Shown: one piece after another, positions 50,966 to 61,838 of the stretch | Position numbering within the stretch: position 1 is the stretch's first letter | Layout of the letters: every line of letters starts with the position of its first letter | Source: an uncultured Pelagibacteraceae bacterium | GTDB taxonomy: Bacteria; Pseudomonadota; Alphaproteobacteria; Pelagibacterales; Pelagibacteraceae | Length of the DNA stretch: 64,000 bases | Direction: 5' to 3' | NCBI GenBank assembly: GCA_902567685.1 | Contig: CACFNH010000001.1 | Location: 269,998 to 333,997 of the forward strand | Notes under the pieces: generated by a model | Database searches by the model: none | What the model saw: the letters and a program-made list of their open reading frames with translations, nothing else | What the model was told of the DNA's origin: nothing | Program-made: the position numbers and the translations under genes

Positions 50966-51995
50966 AAGTATAATAAAAGTTTTTAAAAAGGATGGTTTTG
51001 TTTTATCAGAACCTGATGTTCTTTTAGACTCTGAATATATTATTCAAAGATCAGGTGAGAATTTTAGAAAACTAATGCTTACTTTTGAGGATGATACTGG
51101 TAAAAGCATGTGCTTAAGACCAGATCTTACGATAGCTTCTTGTATAAAATATTTGAAAACTAATTCTAAAGTAAATTCAAAAATTTTTTATTCAGGTCAA
51201 GCTTATAGAAGATCAAGTAATTCAAAAGACAAGGTTATAAACGATCAGCTGGGAATAGAGATACTGGGTTCCAAAAATAAATCTATTGATGATTTAAAAG
51301 TTTTGAAAACGATTATTAATTCAATTAAAAAAATAAAAATAAAAAAAACATCAATAAAGGTAGGCGATGTAAGCTTATTTGAAAAATTAATAGATTCGTT
51401 AAAAATTCCAGAAAGATGGAAGATGAGGCTAAGGCGACATTTTTGGAGACCTAAATATTTTGAAGATTTACTTAATAGGCTCGAAACCAACTCAGATGTA
51501 GATCCTTCAGTAGTTGAACTAGATAAAAAAAAGTTTTTAGAAATGAAAAACCTTGATCAAAATAAAGAAGTTGCAAATCGCAAAATATCAGAAATCTTGT
51601 CTAGATTTGACAGAAAGATGAAAGACCCAAGGTCATTTTCAGAAAATAAAAAGATTGTGAAAATTATTCGAGAGTTTTTAAAAATAAATTGCTCTATTGA
51701 TAAACTAGAAAAAACTTTAAAAAACTTTGTTAAAAAAAATAACTTGGGTAAAAATGTTTTTAAAGATTTGTCTACAGTAAAAAACTTATCAAAAATAAAT
51801 TCTAAAATAGTGTTTTTAACAAATTTTGGAAGAGATATTGAGTATTATACAGGAATAGTTTTTGAAATATATAATTCCTCAAAAAAAGAAATAGCTAGAG
51901 GAGGAAGGTATGATGGTTTACTGAAAAGTCTTGGATCTAAGAAAAATATCTCAGCAGTAGGTGCCGCTATTAATTTAAATAATTTAAAAATATGA
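50943..51995 (+). CDS. hisZ: ATP phosphoribosyltransferase regulatory subunit
   Basis: A 350-residue HisRS paralogue without tRNA charging activity. CLRPDLTIASCIKYL resembles motif 2, and NFGRDIEYYTGIVFEIY replaces the HisRS RGLEYYTG motif. It lacks a normal anticodon-binding domain. With short HisG it forms the hetero-octamer for the first step of His synthesis, sensitive to histidine. The order hisS-hisZ-hisG is common in alphaproteobacteria; it overlaps hisG by 4 bp. Confidence 0.92.
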   Translation: MKLKNYSESIIKVFKKDGFVLSEPDVLLDSEYIIQRSGENFRKLMLTFEDDTGKSMCLRPDLTIASCIKYLKTNSKVNSKIFYSGQAYRRSSNSKDKVINDQLGIEILGSKNKSIDDLKVLKTIINSIKKIKIKKTSIKVGDVSLFEKLIDSLKIPERWKMRLRRHFWRPKYFEDLLNRLETNSDVDPSVVELDKKKFLEMKNLDQNKEVANRKISEILSRFDRKMKDPRSFSENKKIVKIIREFLKINCSIDKLEKTLKNFVKKNNLGKNVFKDLSTVKNLSKINSKIVFLTNFGRDIEYYTGIVFEIYNSSKKEIARGGRYDGLLKSLGSKKNISAVGAAINLNNLKI

Positions 51996-52669
51996 AAAAC
52001 TTAATAACTATAGGATTGCCAAGTAAAGGAAGATTAAAGGAAGGTTCAGTGAGTTTTTTAGAAAACAATAATTTAAAACTAAGTTCTAGTGGAGGAAAAA
52101 GAAATTATTTTGCAAAGATAGAAAATATATCTAATACCAAAGTTATTTATTTGCACGCAAAAGAAATTATACAAAGGCTTGGTGATGGCACTCTTGATGC
52201 TGGAATATCGGGACTAGATTTATTGCACGAATCTCCAATTAATTTAAAGAAAAAAATTGAAGTAAAGAAAAAATTAAATTTTGGTATGGCAAATCTTGTA
52301 ATTGCTATTCCTAACGACTGGATAGATGTTCAAACCGTTGCAGATTTAGAAGAAGTATCTTTTAGTTTTAGAGATAAAAAAAACATTAGATTACGTGTTG
52401 CTACAAAATATCCAAATTTGACTAATAATTTTCTTGTTTCTAAAGGAGTTACTCAATACAAACTTGTTTATAGCCTTGGAGCTACTGAAACTTATCCTTT
52501 TATAGGTTCTTCAGAAATAATTACAGATATAAGCTCAACTGGAAAAACTTTAGAGGACAATAATCTTAGAATTCTTAAAGATGGATTAATTTTAAAATCA
52601 CAAGCATGTTTATTAATTTCAAAAAAAAAGGCTGCAAAACTGCAGCCTTTTTTAAATTCATTTAATTAA
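51992..52669 (+). CDS. hisG: ATP phosphoribosyltransferase catalytic subunit, short form
   Basis: A 225-residue HisG_S: GLPSKGRLKEGSVSFLENNNLKL at the start, DGTLDAGISGLDLL, RLRVATKYPNLTNNFLV and GATETYPFIGSSEIITDISSTGKTL at the PRPP site. It lacks the C-terminal regulatory domain of long HisG, so it needs HisZ. The final codons (KKKAAKLQPFLN) also form the terminator stem, so coding and termination share the same bases. Confidence 0.95.
   Translation: MKNLITIGLPSKGRLKEGSVSFLENNNLKLSSSGGKRNYFAKIENISNTKVIYLHAKEIIQRLGDGTLDAGISGLDLLHESPINLKKKIEVKKKLNFGMANLVIAIPNDWIDVQTVADLEEVSFSFRDKKNIRLRVATKYPNLTNNFLVSKGVTQYKLVYSLGATETYPFIGSSEIITDISSTGKTLEDNNLRILKDGLILKSQACLLISKKKAAKLQPFLNSFN
52624..52653. terminator. 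bidirectional terminator inside the hisG 3' end
   Basis: AAAAAAGGCTGC, loop AAAACT, GCAGCCTTTTTT (52624-52653). The stem plus A/T tracts terminate transcription both of hisG (plus) and of groEL (minus, 22 bp after its stop). The stem lies fully inside the hisG reading frame, ending 16 bp before its stop codon. Confidence 0.88.
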
Positions 52670-52674
52670 CGGAA

Positions 52675-54339
<1,665 letters not shown>

Positions 54340-54353
54340 TTATTAATTTTAAA

Positions 54354-54647
54354 TTATTTACTTTTTGAAACTCCCATGATGTCTGATTCTTTCATAATGC
54401 TGTATTCTTTGCCATCAATTTTAACTTCAGTACCGGACCATTTGCCAAAAAGAACACGATCTCCAATTTTAACATCCATTTTAATTGTTTTCCCGTCTTC
54501 AGTTTTTGCTCCAGTACCCACAGCAACTACTTCACCTTCTTGTGGTTTTTCTTTTGCGCTATCTGGAATGATAATTCCACCAGCAGTTTTTTCTTCACTA
54601 TCGAGTACTTTTATAAGAACTCTGTCATGTAAAGGTCTAAATTTCAT
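54354..54647 (-). CDS. groS: co-chaperonin GroES
   Basis: A 97-residue Hsp10. [42 protein letters not shown] includes the mobile loop that binds Gro[22 protein letters not shown] and SDIMGV finish the family pattern. The start follows an AGGAG site. First gene of the groES-groEL operon. Confidence 0.98.
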   Translation of the reverse strand: MKFRPLHDRVLIKVLDSEEKTAGGIIIPDSAKEKPQEGEVVAVGTGAKTEDGKTIKMDVKIGDRVLFGKWSGTEVKIDGKEYSIMKESDIMGVSKSK

Positions 54648-54681
54648 ATTTTACTCCTGTAAATTTTTGTGTACGATTGTG

Positions 54682-54710
54682 ATATGGTGAGTTTTTGTTA
54701 AAATTTCAAG
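54682..54710 (-). promoter_or_regulatory. sigma-32 (heat-shock) promoter of groES-groEL
   Basis: On the minus strand, CTTGAAA (54704-54710) is followed after 14 nt by CACCATAT (54682-54689). The sigma-32 consensus is CTTGAAA, 11-16 nt, CCCCATnT; one -10 base differs. No CIRCE inverted repeat (TTAGCACTC-N9-GAGTGCTAA) is present in 54648-54800, so control is probably by RpoH and not HrcA. Confidence 0.8.
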
Positions 54711-54800
54711 TGGGAAATAAGAATTTTAGCGTTCGAAAAAGGCCGTTATTGCTGTATTTTACTAATTTTTCAAAAAAGATTTAAAAAGGAACCGATTAAA

Positions 54801-55607
54801 TTGAAAAAACTCAACAATTTGTCTGAAGTTTATGGTCTTTATGATGCTTTTATTATCGACCTTTGGGGAGTGATGCACAATGGTATCAATCTTAATCCTG
54901 GAGCTATAGAAGTTGTTGAAAATTTACATAAGTACAACAAAAGAATTACTTTTCTATCTAATGCACCTAGACCAAATGAGAGCGTTATTAAGTTCTTAAG
55001 AAAACTAAAAATGGATAAGAAATTCTGCAAATACGTATTAACATCTGGTGAAGCAGCTGTTAAATCTTTGAATGAAGGAAAATTTGGTATCAAATTTTTT
55101 CATTTAGGGCCAGAAAGAGATATGTCGATGTTCGCAGGTTTAGAAAAAAATAAAACTTCCATAGATGAGAGTGATTTTATTTTGTGCACTGGATTGTTTG
55201 ATGGCTATGAAAATGATTTAGAATATTATAAAAAATTGCTTAAAAAGCATTTATCAAAAAAAATAATTTGTACTAATCCTGATTTAATCGTTCATAGAGG
55301 TACAAAAGAAGAGCTTTGCGCTGGATCTGTAGCAGAAGTTTTTAAATCTTTGGGAGGAGATGTGGTATATTTTGGGAAACCTTATAAAGAGGTTTATGAC
55401 CTTTGTTTAAAGAAAAATGAAAAAACTCTTGTTATAGGAGACAATTTAAATACGGATATTAAAGGAGCAAATAATTTAAATTTAGACTCTTTATTCATAA
55501 CTGGAGGCGTACATAGGTCTGAATTTCAAAAAGAAAATGAATTAGAGAAATTAATAAAAAAGTATGATGTAAAAATTAAATATTTTCAAAAACAATTAAA
55601 TTGGTAA
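54801..55607 (+). CDS. HAD-superfamily hydrolase, class IIA (TIGR01459-like)
   Basis: A 268-residue phosphatase-like protein. The first motif FIIDLWGVMHNG carries the nucleophilic Asp (DxWG); motif II is TFLSNAPRP; motif III/IV is FGKPYKEVY and VIGDNLNTDIKGANN. This is the class IIA cap group, close to the NagD-like alphaproteobacterial set next to ribF. The substrate is unknown. The start is TTG 54801 with AAGGA 10 nt before. ribF follows after 1 bp. Confidence 0.87.
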   Translation: MKKLNNLSEVYGLYDAFIIDLWGVMHNGINLNPGAIEVVENLHKYNKRITFLSNAPRPNESVIKFLRKLKMDKKFCKYVLTSGEAAVKSLNEGKFGIKFFHLGPERDMSMFAGLEKNKTSIDESDFILCTGLFDGYENDLEYYKKLLKKHLSKKIICTNPDLIVHRGTKEELCAGSVAEVFKSLGGDVVYFGKPYKEVYDLCLKKNEKTLVIGDNLNTDIKGANNLNLDSLFITGGVHRSEFQKENELEKLIKKYDVKIKYFQKQLNW

Positions 55608-55608
55608 A

Positions 55609-56511
55609 ATGATCATTTACAAAAATTCAAAAAAAAAGCTTAGAAGAACAGTAATCGCAATTGGAAATTTTGACGGTCTTCATCTAGGACATCAAAAAGT
55701 TTTAGATCAAGCTAGAAAAAAGGCAAAAAAATATAATCTGAAATTTGGTGTAGTTTCCTTTGAACCAGTACCAGTTATGTTTTTTAATAAGAATATTAAA
55801 AATCATAGAATAAATAATTTTAAACAAAAAATTCTTTCTTTTAAGAGATTAAAATTAGATTTTCTGAGAATTGTTAAATTTAACAAAAATTTTTCTAAAT
55901 TAAGTCCTGAGCAATTTATTAAAAATATTATTCATAAAAATTTAAATTCAAAATTTATATTTGTAAGTAAAAACTTTCGATTTGGAAAAAACAGAAAAGG
56001 AAGTGTAAAAACCTTAATAAAACATGAGAAAGATTTTTCTTATAAGACTGTTATTACTAAACCTTTAAAAAAAAATAATAAAGTTTTATCCTCTTCAGTC
56101 ATAAGGTTAAAAATATCTTTAGGAAAAATACATGAAGCTAACAAATTTCTAGGCAGGAAGTGGTGCGTCACAGGCAAAGTTATAAAAGGAAAAAAGAGAG
56201 GTAGAAAAATAGGATTTCCTACGTGCAATATAAAATTTAAAGATTATGTTTTACCAAAATTGGGAGTTTATTCTGTTAAAGTGAAAGGAAATAGATTTAA
56301 TAAAAAAGGAGTTGCCAACATTGGATACAGACCTACATTTAATGGGAAGAGCTTACTTTTAGAGGTAAATATATTTGGATTAAAGAAAAATTTATATAAA
56401 AAGACAATAAATGTTAGTTTTATTGATTTTATTAGAGATGAAAAAAAATTTAGAAATATTGACGAACTTAAAAAACAAATAAAAAAAGATATAAAGAGAG
56501 CTAAAAAATAA
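55609..56511 (+). CDS. ribF: bifunctional riboflavin kinase / FAD synthetase
   Basis: A 300-residue enzyme that makes FMN and then FAD. The N-terminal nucleotidyltransferase has AIGNFDGLHLGHQKVL (HxGH) and FVSKNFRFGKNRKGSV; SSSVIRLKISLGKIHEANKFLGR closes the domain. The C-terminal kinase domain shows GRKIGFPTCNIK and GVANIGYRPTF. The order HAD-ribF-ileS-lspA is classic in proteobacteria; 3 bp lie before ileS. Confidence 0.94.
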   Translation: MIIYKNSKKKLRRTVIAIGNFDGLHLGHQKVLDQARKKAKKYNLKFGVVSFEPVPVMFFNKNIKNHRINNFKQKILSFKRLKLDFLRIVKFNKNFSKLSPEQFIKNIIHKNLNSKFIFVSKNFRFGKNRKGSVKTLIKHEKDFSYKTVITKPLKKNNKVLSSSVIRLKISLGKIHEANKFLGRKWCVTGKVIKGKKRGRKIGFPTCNIKFKDYVLPKLGVYSVKVKGNRFNKKGVANIGYRPTFNGKSLLLEVNIFGLKKNLYKKTINVSFIDFIRDEKKFRNIDELKKQIKKDIKRAKK

Positions 56512-56514
56512 AAA

Positions 56515-59259
56515 ATGTCAAAAGAAAGCATACAACTCCCAAAGACAGCTTTTTCCATGAAAGCTAATTTGCCATCTAAAGAACCTAAAATTTTAGAAAA
56601 ATGGGAAAAAAATAAAATTTTTGAGAAATTGAGAAAAAATTCAAAAGGAAAAGAAAAATTTGTTCTACACGATGGACCGCCGTATGCAAATGGAAATATT
56701 CATATGGGAACAGCTTTAAACAAAATTCTAAAAGATATGATCACAAGATTTCATCAAATGATGGGAAGAGACTCAATATATGTTCCAGGTTGGGACTGTC
56801 ATGGTTTGCCAATTGAGTGGAAGATTGAAGAACAGTATAAGAAAAATAAAAAAAATAAAGACCAGGTACCTATTAAGGATTTTAGAAATGAATGTCGGGA
56901 GTTTGCAAAGAAATGGATAGAAATACAAGCAAAAGAATTTAAAAGGCTAGGAGTAGTTGGAGATTTTAAAAACTATTACTCCACAATGAGTTTTGCTGGA
57001 GAAGCACAAATAGTCAGAGAGTTGGGTAAATTTTTGCTAGATAAGAGTTTGTATCAAGGATTCAAACCTGTTCTATGGTCTACAGTTGAAAAAACAGCAT
57101 TAGCAGATGCTGAGGTTGAATATAAAGATCATACATCTAATACAATTTTTGCAGCTTTTAAAATCAAAAGTTCAGATAAAGATTTCTTGAAAAATGCTAG
57201 TATTGTCATATGGACAACAACTCCTTGGACTATACCGGCAAATAAAGCTTTAGCATTTAATAGTTCTCTTGAATATTCTCTTATTGAGATACCAACCCTG
57301 GAAAATTTCAAAGAAAAAAAAATTATTATTGCTAAAGAACTGATCAAATCAGTCACAGAATCTTGTGGTATTAAAGATTTTAAGATTATAAAAAATTTTA
57401 AAGGAACTGATTTTAAAAATACAATTTGCTCTCATCCTTTTTTAAAATTAGGTTTTAATTATGATGTTCCCATGTTTGAGGCTGGATTTGTTAATCTAGA
57501 ACAAGGAACTGGCATAGTTCATTGTGCACCAAGTCATGGGGTTGATGATTTTAATTTGTGTCTAAAAAATAATATAGAGTCAAAATACACAGTTGATGAC
57601 TCAGGTTATTACACAAAGGAAATACCACACTTTGTAAAAACTCATGTTTTTAAAGCAGACCCCATAGTTATAGAAGAGTTAAAAAAAGAACAAAAATTGT
57701 TAAAAGATGAAAAAATTCAGCATAGCTATCCTCACTCTTGGAGATCTAAGGCACCATTAATTTATAGGGCTACTCCACAATGGTTTATTTCAATGGAAAC
57801 TAATTCTTTAAGAAAGAAAGCTATAAAAGCCATCAACGATACAAGCTTTTATCCCCCAAAAGGAAAAGAAAGACTAATGTCAATGATTGAGGGAAGACCT
57901 GACTGGTGTGTATCTCGACAAAGAGTATGGGGTGTTCCATTGCCGATTTTTATAAACAAAAAAACCCGAGAACCTTTAAGAGACCAAAAAGTAATAGATC
58001 GAATTGCAGAGATTTATGAAAAAGAAGGATCTGACTGTTGGTTTACTGATGATCTTAAAAAATTTTTGGGAAACAAATATGATCCAAAAGACTATGAAAA
58101 ACTTAACGATATAGTTGAGGTTTGGTTTGACAGTGGTTCCACTCATAGTTTCGTATTAGAAAAGAGAAGCGATCTTAAGTGGCCAGCTGACATGTATTTA
58201 GAGGGATCTGATCAGCACAGAGGATGGTTTCACTCTTCTCTTCTTGAGTCTTGTGGAACAAGAGGAAGAGCTCCATTTGAAAGCATTCTATCTCATGGTT
58301 TTGTAGTTGATGGTAAAGGAATGAAGATGTCTAAGTCGGCAGGCAATGTAATTTCACCAGAAGATATTTTAAAAAATTATGGTGCTGACATATTGAGAGC
58401 TTGGGTTGCTGCTTCAGATTACGCAGAGGATTTGAGAATTGATAACACGATTTTAGCACAACATGCAGAATCTTATAGAAAAATAAGAAATACTTTTAGA
58501 TTTATACTTGGCAATATCAAAGATAATTTTGAATTACAAAAAATAGAAGATTTAAAAATAAAAGAATTTTCAGAGTTAGAAAGATACATTTTAAACAGAT
58601 TATTTTTAGTTGATAAATCTATAAAGGAAAATTTAAAAAATTATAACTTCCATAAGATATACAAAGAATTATTAAATTTTTGCACTCTAGATCTTTCTTC
58701 TTTCTATTTTGATATCAGAAAAGACGTTTTATATTGCGATGATTTAAAATCTAAAAAGAGAAAGGAATGCATAGTAGTATTAAATTTAATCTTAGAATGT
58801 TTAATTAAATGGTTTGCTCCAATATTTGTTTTTACAACTGAAGAGATATTTAGTTTAGTTAACAAAAAAGACGAAAGTATTCATGAAAAGAATTTTGTAA
58901 AAATTCCTAACCATTGGGAAGATTCAAAATTAAATGATAAATGGAAAAATTTATACAAAATAAAACAAGAAGCAAACATTGCAATAGAGCAAAAGAGAGC
59001 CAACAAAGAGATTGGTTCAAGTCTTGAGGCTGAAATAGAAATTTTTGTTAATAGCGAAGATTACAATCTTATGGAAGGTTTGGATTTAGCTGAGTATTTT
59101 ATTACCTCTAAAGCCATAAAAATTCAAAATAAGAAAAAAGAAGATGAAATAAAAATAATAGTTAAAAAATCATCAGGAACTAAATGTTCTAGATGTTGGA
59201 AAATAGTTCAGAACAAATGTAGCAGGTGCGATGAAGTAGTCAAAGGTGCCAATAAATAA
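56515..59259 (+). CDS. ileS: isoleucyl-tRNA synthetase
   Basis: A 914-residue class I synthetase. The HIGH motif appears as PPYANGNIHMGTALNK and KMSKS as GMKMSKSAGN. The editing CP1 domain is present (VIWTTTPWTIPANKALAF and GTGIVHCAPSHGVDDF). The C-terminal zinc module is CSRCWKIVQNKCSRC. Length matches the bacterial type. lspA begins at the next base after the stop. Confidence 0.97.
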   Translation: MSKESIQLPKTAFSMKANLPSKEPKILEKWEKNKIFEKLRKNSKGKEKFVLHDGPPYANGNIHMGTALNKILKDMITRFHQMMGRDSIYVPGWDCHGLPIEWKIEEQYKKNKKNKDQVPIKDFRNECREFAKKWIEIQAKEFKRLGVVGDFKNYYSTMSFAGEAQIVRELGKFLLDKSLYQGFKPVLWSTVEKTALADAEVEYKDHTSNTIFAAFKIKSSDKDFLKNASIVIWTTTPWTIPANKALAFNSSLEYSLIEIPTLENFKEKKIIIAKELIKSVTESCGIKDFKIIKNFKGTDFKNTICSHPFLKLGFNYDVPMFEAGFVNLEQGTGIVHCAPSHGVDDFNLCLKNNIESKYTVDDSGYYTKEIPHFVKTHVFKADPIVIEELKKEQKLLKDEKIQHSYPHSWRSKAPLIYRATPQWFISMETNSLRKKAIKAINDTSFYPPKGKERLMSMIEGRPDWCVSRQRVWGVPLPIFINKKTREPLRDQKVIDRIAEIYEKEGSDCWFTDDLKKFLGNKYDPKDYEKLNDIVEVWFDSGSTHSFVLEKRSDLKWPADMYLEGSDQHRGWFHSSLLESCGTRGRAPFESILSHGFVVDGKGMKMSKSAGNVISPEDILKNYGADILRAWVAASDYAEDLRIDNTILAQHAESYRKIRNTFRFILGNIKDNFELQKIEDLKIKEFSELERYILNRLFLVDKSIKENLKNYNFHKIYKELLNFCTLDLSSFYFDIRKDVLYCDDLKSKKRKECIVVLNLILECLIKWFAPIFVFTTEEIFSLVNKKDESIHEKNFVKIPNHWEDSKLNDKWKNLYKIKQEANIAIEQKRANKEIGSSLEAEIEIFVNSEDYNLMEGLDLAEYFITSKAIKIQNKKKEDEIKIIVKKSSGTKCSRCWKIVQNKCSRCDEVVKGANK

Positions 59260-59763
59260 ATGACAGAAATTAAAAATAGGATTTTTAATAGATCTAATAT
59301 TATTTGCATTTTATTAATAGTATTAATATTTTTAATAGATAGATTTTCTAAAATAAAAGTTATCAATTACATACTTAGCAACAATAGCAGTATTTATGTA
59401 AATAACTTTTTGAATTTAGATCTGGTATGGAATACAGGGATTGGTTTTGGACTTTTCTCTCTTGAAGGAGGAGCTTTATATCATTTTATTTCATTAATAA
59501 TATTTATTGTTATTTTGGGATTAATTTTTTTTATAATTAAATCTTCATTGTGGTCAGAAAAATTTTTATATTCTATGATATTAGGAGGTGCTTTAGGAAA
59601 TTTTTATGATAGAGCTCTTTACTTTGCTGTTCCAGACTTTATAGATATACATTTTAATGATTACCACTGGTTTACTTTTAACATTGCAGATATATTTATA
59701 TCGTTAGGAATAATTTTGTTTATACTAAGGGAAATATTTTTTGAAAAAAATGAAAAAAATTAG
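59260..59763 (+). CDS. lspA: lipoprotein signal peptidase (signal peptidase II)
   Basis: A 167-residue inner-membrane aspartyl protease with four helices that cleaves prolipoproteins before the lipidated Cys. LDLVWNTGIGFGLFS is the conserved NxGxAFG-type segment; the catalytic Asps are in GNFYDRALYFAVPDFIDIHF (GNxxDR...VxDFID) and FNIADIFIS. It processes the small lipoproteins of this window. The C-terminus overlaps the next gene by 14 bp. Confidence 0.93.
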   Translation: MTEIKNRIFNRSNIICILLIVLIFLIDRFSKIKVINYILSNNSSIYVNNFLNLDLVWNTGIGFGLFSLEGGALYHFISLIIFIVILGLIFFIIKSSLWSEKFLYSMILGGALGNFYDRALYFAVPDFIDIHFNDYHWFTFNIADIFISLGIILFILREIFFEKNEKN

Positions 59764-60070
59764 TCTATTTTTCTATTTTATTTTTTTAATTGGCATTTTG
59801 TCTTCTTGTTCCGGAATGAGTGAGGCTGGTAAGATTTTAAGAAATGAAAAGGTGAAAACGACTGATGAATTTTTAGTTAAAAAAAGAGAACCTCTTACAG
59901 AACCTCCTGATAAAGACAAACTTCCATACCCAAAACCTTCATCCAAAAAAGAAGGGGAAGAAACTAATAAAATTAAAAAAATTTTAAAAGCTGAAGAAGG
60001 AAAGACAAACTCAGGTAGTTCCAAGTCTTCCTCAGCAGAAGAACTAATAATTAATCAGATTAAAAGGTGA
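59750..60070 (+). CDS. DUF3035-type lipoprotein
   Basis: A 106-residue lipoprotein. The signal is MKKISLFFYFIFLIGILSSC with lipobox LSSC. DEFLVKKREPLTEPPD is the motif of the DUF3035 family, which alphaproteobacteria carry next to lspA and which was linked to the outer-membrane BAM complex as BamF. The rest is Pro/Lys/Ser-rich and looks disordered. ATG 59750 is preferred over TTG 59741. The lspA neighbour is conserved. Confidence 0.8.
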   Translation: MKKISLFFYFIFLIGILSSCSGMSEAGKILRNEKVKTTDEFLVKKREPLTEPPDKDKLPYPKPSSKKEGEETNKIKKILKAEEGKTNSGSSKSSSAEELIINQIKR

Positions 60071-61278
60071 AAAAAAATTTAACAATAAAAAACAATATTC
60101 CAGCATCTCTCTTAGAAAGAAAAAGAATTAGAAAGAACAATAGTTTAGCTTCTGTGAATATTAATAAAATTTTTGTGAACCTTGATAAAAGACGAGACTC
60201 TTTTCATTCTTTAAGTAAAAAATTTCAATTCAATTTTAAAAAAAAATCTCTAAATAAATATAAAAGATTTAAGAAGATTATAATTTTGGGAATGGGTGGA
60301 TCAATCTTAGGAGTCGAGGCAATACATTGTTTTTTTAAACATAAGATTAAAAAAGATTTTATTTTTCTTGATAATCTTGATGAAATTAAGATTAGAGATT
60401 TAGTTTACGAAAAAAAACTAAAAAATTCACTTTTTATAATTGTTTCAAAATCGGGAAATACAATTGAAACTTTGACAAATATAAATTTGTTAAAAAAAAA
60501 ATTAGACTCATCGAATACTATTTTAGTTACTGAAAACAATAATAATTCTTTAAATACCTTGTCCAAAAAAATAAAAACTAAAATTATTGATCACAAGAAA
60601 TACATCGGAGGCAGATATTCTGTGCTCTCTGAAGCAGGAATGGTCCCAGCTTATTTAATGGGATTGAAAATAGATAAATTCAGAAAAAATTTATTAGAAT
60701 ATTTTAAAGGTAAAAAGAAAAAACTTCTTGCTGATAGTGTTGCAAAAATATCTGAAATGTATTTATCCAAAAAAATTACATCTATAATATTTTTAAGTTA
60801 TAGCCCACAATTGTCAGAATTTGCATATTGGTGTCAGCAGCTACTTGCTGAGAGTCTTGGAAAAAAAGGAAAAGGTCTTTTACCCATTGTTTCAATTGGA
60901 CCAAAAGACCACCACAGTCTATTGCAATTATACTTAGATGGCCCAAAAGATAAAATGTTTTATGTTTTAAGCTCTAAAAATATTTACAATCATAGAATAG
61001 GCAATAGCTATATAGATAAAAAAACAAAATTTTTGAAAAATAAAAATTTGAACAAAATTATTTCATCACAAAAAGAAGCTTTTGTAGAAACTTTACGAAA
61101 GAAAAATATACCTTTTAGAGAAATTTATATTAATAATTTCTCCGAAGAAATTTTGGGTGAATTATTCTCATATTTTATGTTGGAAACTGCAATGATTGGA
61201 AAATTAATAGAAGTAAATCCATTTAATCAACCCTCTGTAGAAAGTGTTAAAATTTTAACTAAAAAATATTTGGGTTAA
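60067..61278 (+). CDS. pgi: glucose-6-phosphate isomerase, short form
   Basis: A 403-residue isomerase between glucose 6-phosphate and fructose 6-phosphate. IILGMGGSILGVEAIHCFF, FIIVSKSGNTIETLTNINLL, IGGRYSVLSEAGMVPAYLMG and VNPFNQPSVESVK fit the family. E. coli Pgi has about 549 residues; this one lacks many N-terminal and loop parts, similar to the small type in other AT-rich alphaproteobacteria. The start is GTG 60067, overlapping the previous stop. It is very Lys/Ile-rich. Confidence 0.87.
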   Translation: MKKNLTIKNNIPASLLERKRIRKNNSLASVNINKIFVNLDKRRDSFHSLSKKFQFNFKKKSLNKYKRFKKIIILGMGGSILGVEAIHCFFKHKIKKDFIFLDNLDEIKIRDLVYEKKLKNSLFIIVSKSGNTIETLTNINLLKKKLDSSNTILVTENNNNSLNTLSKKIKTKIIDHKKYIGGRYSVLSEAGMVPAYLMGLKIDKFRKNLLEYFKGKKKKLLADSVAKISEMYLSKKITSIIFLSYSPQLSEFAYWCQQLLAESLGKKGKGLLPIVSIGPKDHHSLLQLYLDGPKDKMFYVLSSKNIYNHRIGNSYIDKKTKFLKNKNLNKIISSQKEAFVETLRKKNIPFREIYINNFSEEILGELFSYFMLETAMIGKLIEVNPFNQPSVESVKILTKKYLG

Positions 61279-61832
61279 AGTATTCCAAAAGTTATTTTTG
61301 ATCTACCATATTTTTTAGATGTCAGGACCTTTAACAGACCATTAAAATTTTCCACGTTTTTTGCTTCTCTATGTATAATAACTAAATTTTTTTTGTTAAA
61401 AATGTTTAATTTTTTAATTAGCTTAAGCTCATTATAAAATTTGTTTTCAGCAAAAGGAGGGTCAAAAAAAATGATGTCAAATTTTTTTTTATCTGCTTGA
61501 TTTAAAAATGTTTCAATTTTTCCAGCAAAAAGAGAAGCTTGATTTTTTATTGATAGTTTTTCAAGATTTTTATTAAGTACTTCTATAGCCTTCTCATTGT
61601 TTTCAACAAATATTGCTTTCTTTGCGCCTCTTGAAATACACTCGATACCAAATGAGCCTGTCCCTGAGTATAGATCCAAAACTGTAGAATTTTGAATTTG
61701 TATATTTATTAAATTTGAATGAATTATAATATTAAATACACTTTCTCTAACCATATCTTTTAATGGTCTAGTAATAGCAGAATTTAAAAATAAAAGTTTT
61801 TTTCCTTTTAATTTACCACTTATTAATCTCAT
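61275..61832 (-). CDS. rsmD: 16S rRNA (guanine966-N2)-methyltransferase RsmD
   Basis: A 185-residue SAM methyltransferase. MRLISGKLKGKKLLFL and TRPLKDMVRESVFNII at the start, VLDLYSGTGSFGIECISRGA (SAM site) and the catalytic IIFFDPPFAENKFY (DPPY type). It modifies G966 in the 30S head. It converges on pgi with a 4-bp overlap and begins 6 bp after purD, so it is cotranscribed with purD. Confidence 0.94.
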   Translation of the reverse strand: MRLISGKLKGKKLLFLNSAITRPLKDMVRESVFNIIIHSNLINIQIQNSTVLDLYSGTGSFGIECISRGAKKAIFVENNEKAIEVLNKNLEKLSIKNQASLFAGKIETFLNQADKKKFDIIFFDPPFAENKFYNELKLIKKLNIFNKKNLVIIHREAKNVENFNGLLKVLTSKKYGRSKITFGIL

Positions 61833-61838
61833 AAATAT

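Noticed and set aside
54648-54800. CIRCE element before groES
   Set aside because: No TTAGCACTC-N9-GAGTGCTAA pattern; a sigma-32-type promoter is present instead.
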